Shown: positions 57,014-64,000 of the stretch, piece after piece
Numbering within the stretch: position 1 is the stretch's first letter
Layout: each line of letters opens with the position of its first letter
Assembly (NCBI GenBank): GCA_022835595.1
Contig: BQUP01000001.1
Coordinates: 3,038,001 to 3,102,000 of the forward strand
Length of the DNA stretch: 64,000 bases
DNA from: Cystobasidium ongulense
Taxonomy: Eukaryota > Basidiomycota > Cystobasidiomycetes > Cystobasidiales > Cystobasidiaceae
Reading direction: 5' to 3'
Notes under the pieces: generated by a model
What the model was told of the DNA's origin: nothing
Databases searched by the model: none
What the model saw: only the letters and a program-made list of their open reading frames with translations
Program-made: the position numbers and the translations under genes

Positions 57014-57406
57014 GCTTGCTAGTGTTTGAGATATCTAACGGAGTAACACGATTCGCTGTCTGCAGTGACAGTGTTCCTCGGGCAATGGGATGGTCAAGAC
57101 AAACAAGAAGAGAGGAAGAACTCGATGCGGTGGCAATGTACCATCTTGAAGGATAGCCGCTCCTTGAAAGCTTGTAACCGCCTTTCACCGCTAAAGAGGA
57201 GATTCCTGATGGCAAGGCATCGGCAGACCGGTTGTATGAAAAGTCCCTCTTTTGGTGGCAAGCAAAATGCTGGCGCCGGCGTATAGCACACCGAGCCCTG
57301 CCCCCCGTTTCTGTACAATCCCATACCCCGGATTATTTCCCTTCGATTAACTCACTCCCTCCGCAGAACCCAAGCCCATTTCCGGGGCAGATATCCCACC
57401 ACAGAA
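57014..57406. promoter_or_regulatory. Divergent promoter, monooxygenase / permease 1
   Basis: 393 bp between the start codons of the monooxygenase and the first permease. It carries the motif CCCCGGATTAT at 57326-57336 and one GCCGGC palindrome near 57275. Confidence 0.5.
57326..57336 (+). promoter_or_regulatory. Shared motif CCCCGGATTAT, copy 1
   Basis: An 11-bp word ending 70 bp before the ATG of permease 1. The same word ends 71 bp before the ATG of permease 2. The equal spacing suggests a binding site for a common regulator, perhaps of the Zn2Cys6 type, which binds CGG. This is an inference. Confidence 0.45.
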
Positions 57407-59659
57407 ATGCAGGACGCCAAGAAGACTGAGTTCGACTCGGACGGTGGTCACATCGAGAGGGCAGCAACTGGGACAGACGGAGAATACGTGGGTCATGACA
57501 CGTAAGTCTGCTGGCCCCTTCTGGCTATCCTACAAGTTGCTGAGTGTCCTGCAGATCCGACATCGCAAAGGCCATTATCGCTGAACACAAAGGCGAACCG
57601 CTGCCATCACCAGAAGAGCTGCGTAAAGTCCGATGGAAAATAGACTTATACCTATTGCCGCTCCTCTGTTGGGTTTACGCCTTGCAATACCTCGACAAGG
57701 TTTCGTATGGACAGAGTGCGAACTTCGGCGCTTTGGTCGACTTGCAGCTAGAAGAAAAGACTGCTACAGGAGGCACCGACCTGAGTCGCTTTAAGATTGG
57801 ATCTATGATATTCTGGACCGGCTGTAAGTCTGCTCCTGTTAATGCACAATGACGAGTCCTGACCTTGATTTGCCATTTCAGTCATTGCAGGCGTCTATCC
57901 GGTATGTGTGGGGTGATCTTGCTGGTACTACAAAGCTGACTCGTACCTCTCCAGCTCACTTTCATCGCCCAACGAGTGCGACCAAGCAGATCATGCTCTG
58001 CCTATACGGTCATTTGGGGCGTTGTCTTCATCCTGGGATCCACTTGTTCTAGCTGGCAAGGCATCTATGCGCAACGCTTCATGCTTGGCTTCTTCGAGTC
58101 GGGAGTTACGCCTTGCTTCATGACTTTGACAGCAATGTTTTATACGAAAGCCGAGCAAGCCTCCAGGTTAGTTCTTTCGTATTGAACGTCGAGGAGACGC
58201 TAATCTTGAACTCTTACAGGTGTTCTATCTGGTTCTCTGGAACTGGAGTTTCGCAACTCATAGGTTTCCCAATCATGTACGGAGTCCTGAAGCTTGATAT
58301 GGACTTTGCAAAGTGGAAAGCTATCTGTAAGCAATCAAGATTCTGCATGCCTGTACTTCGCTCACATACTTGAAACAGATTACCTCTGGGGTTCTTTCAC
58401 CATTTTCTTTGGAATTGTCTTCTTCTTCGTCATTCCTAACGACCAAGCTTCTGCTTTTTTCCTCAACAAGCGAGAGAAATACGTTGCCGTCGAACGACTC
58501 AGAACGAACCAAGCTGTGGTAGAAAATCCTCACTTCCAGTGGTACCAAGCCAGGGAAGCGCTTACAGACCCTCGATGCCTCCTCATGATCCCGTTGGCCT
58601 TCTTGAATGTCATTCCCAACGCTTGTGTCAGCACCTTTTCCCCCATTGTACTCAAGGGAATGGGTTACACCTCACTTCAAACAATTATCATGGTGAGCTT
58701 TACCGACAAGTTCCGGCAGACTAAGCGGCCCGCTAAAGCATTGATTGCTAGACGATGCCACAAGGAGCGGTCAACGTCGTGATTGTCATAGGATATGGCT
58801 TCCTACAGCAGCGCTTCCGCAATACTCGCTTCATCTTCTTCCAGCTATCCCTGCTACCCATCATTGGTTGTTCAGCCTTATTGTGGAAATTGCCCTTCAA
58901 TAATATTCCAGGCAGATTCTTTGCCGTGACCTGGTTCACCACGTAGGGAGAATAATAATGCACAAGAGACTGTCGCGAAGCTAAAGTCGAATTTTGCTCC
59001 AGATTCACAAGCTCCTTTGTCACTTTGCTTTCCTTAACAGTATCGGTAAGCCCACAGCTCATGTATATACGCAGTGTAACTGACCTGCGAGACTTTACAG
59101 AATGTTTCTGGACACACCAAAAGAAGTGTTGCCAATGCAATGTTCCTCATGGGTTATGCCATTGGACAAGTTGCTGGACCGCTGACTTACAAACCTACCG
59201 AATCTCCCAAGTGCGTGCCGGCTCGCGTAGGAACATCGATTGCATCTACTCACGTTGCTATCGACCCTCGCAGTTTCCCCAGTGGCTTCCTTGCTACCAC
59301 AATCTGTCTAGCTCTCGATGTAATCCTGATGTGTGTCTACACGTAGGTCCCGGCTTCTCTACACACCGGCATGTTTCCGTATTCGCTAACTCGCTGGACC
59401 CTACAGAGCGCTCTGCTATTTCGAAAATCGAAGACGCGATAGATTAGGAGAGGAAGGCAGAAAAGATCGAGCTTTCCAGGATCTAACTGACAAGGTGAGT
59501 CGATCTTGGCCGTGGACTGTTTGCGCATAACGCGTGCTGAGATCAACGCATCTCGGCTTTCTTAGGAGAATCTTTCCTTCAGGTAAGTGCAATACGGCAG
59601 TTTGCACGTTCAATGCTGATTAATTGATTTCTCCTTGTAACTGAAGATACGAGCTGTAA
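57407..59659 (+). CDS. MFS permease 1, Dal5/allantoate-type anion:cation symporter
   Basis: A plasma-membrane transporter of the major facilitator superfamily for an organic anion. The start MQDAKKTEFDSDGGHIERAA is followed after an intron by PEELRKVRWKIDLYLLPLLC and WVYALQYLDKVSYGQSANFG, the hallmark of the Dal5 group. Later come QRFMLGFFESGVTPCFMTLT, WFSGTGVSQLIGFPIMYGVL, SGHTKRSVANAMFLMGYAIG with the N/SGHTKR motif, and the C-terminal ENLSFRYEL that closes this family. Twelve helices are expected. About eleven introns, some with exons under 30 nt near the 3' end, fit frame. The substrate is unknown. It is divergent from the monooxygenase. Confidence 0.9.
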
Positions 59660-59685
59660 AGCGCCACCAGGACCTACGAAACAAT

Positions 59686-59875
59686 GTATGTGCAAGTGGC
59701 AGTTCCTTGAGTAAATCTCAGATGATAGCAAGGGGAATTGAGGTCAGCGGTATCATACACACGGGATTTCTTACCAGAACCAACGGTTCCTAATATGTGT
59801 AAAGTGGCAGTCTTTTACGTAAATCTTATGTGACAGCAAGGGCAATTAACATGATGTTAGCCGTATCCTACACAA
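59686..59875. repeat. Imperfect direct repeat, two ~75-bp copies
   Basis: Copy 1 (59686-59761) and copy 2 (59794-59875) share tatgtgyaa, agtggcagt, gtaaatct, agcaaggg, caattaa/gaattga and tat-c-tacaca in the same order. The offset is about 108 bp. There are no terminal inverted repeats and no coding frame. Confidence 0.75.
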
Positions 59876-60295
59876 TGTATGTGTAGATTCCACCGCACTT
59901 CTTATTTTCCTATTCATTCCCTGCCAAAGTCTTTGCCACTTTTGCACATCAAGTATGGAGCATACATGCTTTATGCATAGGGACATTATACTCACTGGAC
60001 CGGCCAATTGCAAGTCTTGATTGGCTCTGGCCGGAGCTCCTCCCATTCCACTCCAGCCCACTTGGAAGTTTTGCCCATCCACTCGTGCTCAAATGCATCA
60101 GGCTGATGGTGGGAGGGATGACCCGGCGTAGGGTCGCCTATTCTGTAGCTATTACTGTACTGCAGAGCTCCGATAATAGAGAGGCACAGGGGAAGCAGAC
60201 TTACAGCCGGTTCAACCGTCGCCACCATCTCGGTCGGCGACCACCCGCCGGGGTTCCTTCCTCCCCTCCGGGGAATCAAGAAGAGCAGAAGTGGG

Positions 60296-60306
60296 CCCCG
60301 GATTAT
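60296..60306 (+). promoter_or_regulatory. Shared motif CCCCGGATTAT, copy 2
   Basis: Identical to the word at 57326-57336. It ends 71 bp before the ATG of permease 2. Confidence 0.45.
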
Positions 60307-60377
60307 GATGAGCAAAGAGAGTGTTCCCTTCACAGGTCTCCTTTGGACTGTCAAGATCTTCTCTCACAGAATCTAAT

Positions 60378-62871
60378 ATGAACGAGAAGCAGTGAGTCGG
60401 GAGGCTTGGAAGTTCCCTCCCGCTTCGGCCAAACTGAGTGATGCCATCATCAGGATACACCTCGCTAATGGCGATGTGCCAACCCCCCGTTCGATGGAAG
60501 GTAGCACCGGAGAAGAAAAGGGTGTCGATTCGGTTCACTTGGATCACTTGGAAGACTATCTTAACGAAGATGTTAGAGCTGCTCTCGATTTGACTCCAGA
60601 GGAGCAAAAGAGAGTATGGCGCAAGGTTGACATGCACATCATCTGGCCAATGGCACTGATCTATCTCCTGTACGTACGCGAATCGCTGTGACGGACCAAT
60701 TGGCTGACCATGACTACGCTTGCAGGCAATGTGCGTGACATATGGCTTGGTCCTTAGCCGTGTGTATGCCTGTTCACCAGCTGACTTGACCGTTGCCGTA
60801 TCTAGACAGCGACAAGAGCGTCATCGGCAATGCAAAGATCGAAGGCCTGCTCACTGAGCTGCACATCTCCTCGGTAAGCGGGTTCTTGTCTGCAGTTAGC
60901 TCCCGTTCTAAAGCGTTTATGTTCCATAGTCTCAATACACTTGGGTTCTATCTGTCTTCTACTTCAGTTATGTAAGTCCCTCACACCACCCCCTCGATCC
61001 TAGCTGCCTCACGGACCTTGCTGAGTCTTGCATTGTAGGGTCTGTTCGAGATGCCCTCCAACCTGTTGCTCAAGAAGTTCAAGGCTTCGTACTGGATGAG
61101 TGGCCTCTGTGTCTCTTTCGGCTTGAGTCAGTCCAGTCCACTCGTCTTCACTCTTACTCAAGAGATTCTGATGTAGTGGCCCTGCAGATCTCGCCTTGAT
61201 GGGCTTGTGCAAGAGTTACGCTGGCCTCCTTGTTGCTAGACTCGCTTTGGGATTTACAACAGCAGGTAAGCCGCGTCGTTCTGGTTGCGGTTTGGCTCAC
61301 GCTAATCCCTTAAACAGGTGTCTATCCTGGCGCAGCCTACTATTTCTCAACATGGTATCCAAGACATATGATGGCTTTCAGATTCTCCTTCTTCTTCTGC
61401 AGTGCTACTCTTGCTGGTGCGTTGTGTGACTTTCAGATCGCTCGACACAAAGCTAATGAGTGCAAATTGTCCCTCATAGGCGCTTTCGCAGGTCTGTTGG
61501 CAAGCGGCATCCGTAATCTTCACGGGAAACTGGGTCACCAGGGTTGGTCATGGATGTGAGCAACTGCCGGTTTTTCCACTTTGCGAAAAGGACTGACCGT
61601 TGGACTCTGACTGCCCAGCTTCATCGTCTTTGGATGCCTGGCGATCTTAGGAGGATTCATCACCTTCCCATTCATCCACAAAGCCAACTCTCCCGAGGAG
61701 GCTACTTTCCTGACCGACAGAGAAAAAGCATATGTCAAAGCATGCCTGGCCAAAGATGCTGGCTACAGCCGCACTGCTGGTGAAACTACTCGATTGAATT
61801 TCAAGGAATGGAAGGCAGTTTTTGTCGATTGGCAAACTTATAGCTGGACCTTCCAATATGTGAGTCGGATGCCATATGCAAGGAGAGCATATGGCTTACA
61901 ATATGCGACATCGTTATTACAGTTCTGCTCCTGTACACCACTCTTCTCTCTGGCAATTTTCGTCCCCTCCATCATCAGTGGCTTAGGCTACAAGGGCACT
62001 CAGGCTCAACTGCTCGGCGTACCAACTTTCGCTAGCGCAATACCTTTCGTGATCCTCTCTGCCTGGCTGTCCGACAAGTACAAGAAGCGAGGTTATGTTA
62101 TGGCTGTGGGATACACTACTGCTCTCATTGGCTGGCTCATGGTAAGCGATCCCCTCTCTTCTATGGCATAAGAATGGAACAGCATGCCTGACCACATATA
62201 TTTCCGCTCGGCCTCACAAACCAACAGCTTCTCAAATGTGAGACGACAGGAGCTCGATACGCTGGAACTGTGAGTTAGCTGCGTACAACGGCTAGGTGGC
62301 GGGTTCCTGACCGTACCGTTGTTATAGTTTATCGTCTCAATTGGGCAATGGCCGATTTCTGCGCCATCCGTCATGGCTACAACAAACAGTTTTGCTGGGC
62401 AGACCAAGCGTGCAACTGCTGTAGGGCTCATCTGTGGCGTTGGTGAGTCGGGAGATGCGGACGAGGCAGTAGATACATTGCCTGACGTGCTTTTTTAGGC
62501 AACCTCTGCGGTATTATCACGGCTCAAATTTTCAGATCAGAATGGGCTCCACGTTACATTCCTGCGATTCACGGCATGAGTAGGCAATATCCCAGGAAGG
62601 AACCCAAGTGTGATGTGCTGATCTTTGCTGTTTTCCAGTTTGTTTCAACGTCTTGGGTCTTTCTCAGACCATAATACTGCTCTTCGTGTACAAGGCCATC
62701 AATGCTCGTCGTCAGAAAATCTGCGACAAGGGTATCACCTACACACACGAAGAGCTGCAGGCAATGGGTGATAAGGCACCCACTTTTAGGTGAGTTACAA
62801 ACTGTCGACAACTGGTATTTAGCTGAAATTCATCCCTCCCGCTCGCTTCCTTGTCCAGATACATTTTCTAA
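60378..62871 (+). CDS. MFS permease 2, Dal5/allantoate-type
   Basis: A second member of the same transporter group. The first exon is 14 nt (ATG AAC GAG AAG CA) and joins at 60452 to give MNEKQIHLANGDVPTPRSME. The body contains RKVDMHIIWPMALIYLL, GNAKIEGLLTELHIS, GLFEMPSNLLLKKFKASYWM and ARLALGFTTAGVYPGAAYYF. It continues with FSTWYPRHMMAFRFSFFFCS, PSIISGLGYKGTQAQLLGVP and QIFRSEWAPRYIPAIHGM, and closes with KAPTFRYIF, a typical Dal5-family ending. At least ten introns fit. The exon structure between 60670 and 60810 is unclear. It diverges from permease 1 in sequence, so this is not a recent tandem copy. The substrate is unknown. Confidence 0.88.
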
Positions 62872-63451
62872 ACTGAACAGCCCAGTTCGGCAGGATGGCA
62901 AATTTTCTTGTACAAATATACAAGATCGCTCCTCAAAGCCAGATAAGTAGTCACTCAGGTCGGAGCAGTTGTAGCCATCCTATTTCTTTTTTGTTGAAGT
63001 GTGTTTCAAGAAGCGTTATACTTATGGCAAGCTGCAGTAGGGCTCGTAAGCAAAAGTTCCGATTTATGATATGATAAGTATAGCCCTCCATGAGCATTGT
63101 TTGCCTGTAATATGGGAATATGAAATGATACATAGCCATATAAATGCAGACTTTTTCAGTTTTGGCCAGCGTTTGCCGTACAGCATTGCCCAGTTTCCTG
63201 CAATCTGCACAGCCAACGCACAACAAAAGTACTTAGCTCGGTAAATTGGATTGTAGGGTTCCGCCACGATTGGCCATCGGCGCCATGGTCTGAGAAAAAA
63301 GTGAGAGCTCCCCCCCTACAGCGAGCACCGGTCATTACAGTAGACCGGGGGCCCCGGTGGTGCCACCGCCGGGCAAGAAGTCTGGGTGAAGGTTGAACAT
63401 TGCAACTGACTGCACCGCTTGCTCGACAAGCCATATAGTCCAACACACAAG
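62872..63451. promoter_or_regulatory. Upstream region of the right-edge gene
   Basis: 580 bp containing the permease 2 terminator and the promoter of the last gene. A GC-rich tract with a short palindrome (gggccccggtggtgccaccg) lies near 63350-63369. No gene is supported here. Confidence 0.4.
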
Positions 63452-64000
63452 ATGACTGTTGATGTGACAAGCAAGCTGGCTGGAGATGCCGAAGGAGTAA
63501 AGCTGCGGGACTCTATAGATACTCCAGAAGGCGGTTCCGCTTGGGTAGTGCGATACATCCCTTACACGAAAGATACACAGTATGGGAAGCGTAGTGACTC
63601 GTAGGTCGCCCAGAGCGTCCTTCAACCGCTTACCTCGAGCTGAAAGACATTTCATTTCCATACAACCAGTCTCCCAGTTGACGGCTATCGCGTCCGGCGC
63701 GTCATCCCAGAAATCAACGAGAAGTGTGAGCATAGAATCGTCGAAAAACTGGGTCTGTCTAAGCATTCTGACTTTTATGATACAGTGAAAGAGTATCATG
63801 GCCCCCCAGAGGTACGTGACTTGTAGACGCAGAGATGATGCTCCTCTCAGACCCTAATGCGTTTTTTTGCCACCAATAACAGCGCCAATATGCAATCCAG
63901 CTGAAAGGAGGCGGCATTCGAGTAGGCTGCTCGGACGGATCTTCTGAAGACCTCTATGCCACCTGTGTTACCGGTGTGTCAGATGTCAGCGGCTGTGGTC
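63452..64000 (+). CDS. Unknown protein, 5' part (cut by window edge)
   Basis: Three exons are visible. Exon 1 starts MTVDVTSKLAGDAEGVKLRD and ends near 63600. Exon 2 reads SLPVDGYRVRRVIPEINEKC, then KLGLSKHSDFYDTVKEYHGP. Exon 3 reads RQYAIQLKGGGIRVGCSDGS and then SEDLYATCVTG before a donor near 63973. The introns have canonical ends and keep frame. There is no signal peptide. I do not recognise the family. The position next to two permeases suggests that it belongs to the same metabolic group, but this is only context. Confidence 0.5.

Larger units (their letters stand above)
59660..60377. promoter_or_regulatory. Upstream region of permease 2
   Basis: 718 bp between two co-oriented permease genes. 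The left part carries a direct repeat (59686-59875). The right part has CCCCGGATTAT at 60296-60306. No gene is supported here. Confidence 0.5.

Overview
The window is nuclear DNA of a filamentous or yeast-like fungus, most probably a basidiomycete. It is compact: about 28 protein genes in 64 kb on both strands, nearly all broken by several 50-80 nt GT-AG introns. It also carries a basidiomycete-style protein kinase A with a long disordered N-terminus and a fungal hybrid histidine kinase. I cannot name the species. I saw no rRNA, tRNA, CRISPR array, viral fossil or intact transposon. All spliced models were assembled by eye from reading frame, splice signals and family motifs. Outer ends are safer than individual junctions.

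From 1 to 18.2 kb lie mostly housekeeping genes: a multi-pass membrane protein cut by the left edge, a short-chain dehydrogenase, the ESCRT-III subunit Vps60/CHMP5, an ER mannosidase of the EDEM/Mnl1 type with a PA domain, a ZNRD2-like zinc protein and ribosomal protein eS1. After about 2 kb with a 186-bp inverted repeat come a membrane-bound hybrid histidine kinase and the proteasome alpha-2 subunit.

From 18.7 to 32.2 kb lie two paralogous BTB/POZ genes on either side of a beta-mannosidase, an organellar-looking tandem ABC ATPase without membrane segments, an F-box-like gene and, 4 kb away, its decayed paralog. Between those two sits an RGS-LOV gene, a G-protein regulator fused to a blue-light sensor. 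It is the most striking single gene here.

From 33.2 to 46.9 kb lie core cellular genes: IQGAP, mitochondrial ribosomal protein bL19m, proteasome alpha-4, the PKA catalytic subunit and a CHY zinc-finger protein.

From 47.3 to 49.4 kb lie two small coiled-coil genes in tandem. They share intron phases and nearly identical flanks, but their protein bodies are strongly diverged.

From 49.6 to 64 kb the content looks accessory and metabolic: a cyclase-family enzyme, an alpha/beta hydrolase, an unknown small protein, an EthD-like dimeric-barrel protein, a Baeyer-Villiger-type flavin monooxygenase, two MFS permeases and an unknown gene cut by the right edge. The two permease genes share an 11-bp motif at the same distance from their start codons. 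A co-regulated uptake and degradation cluster is a reasonable inference, but its substrate cannot be read from the sequence.
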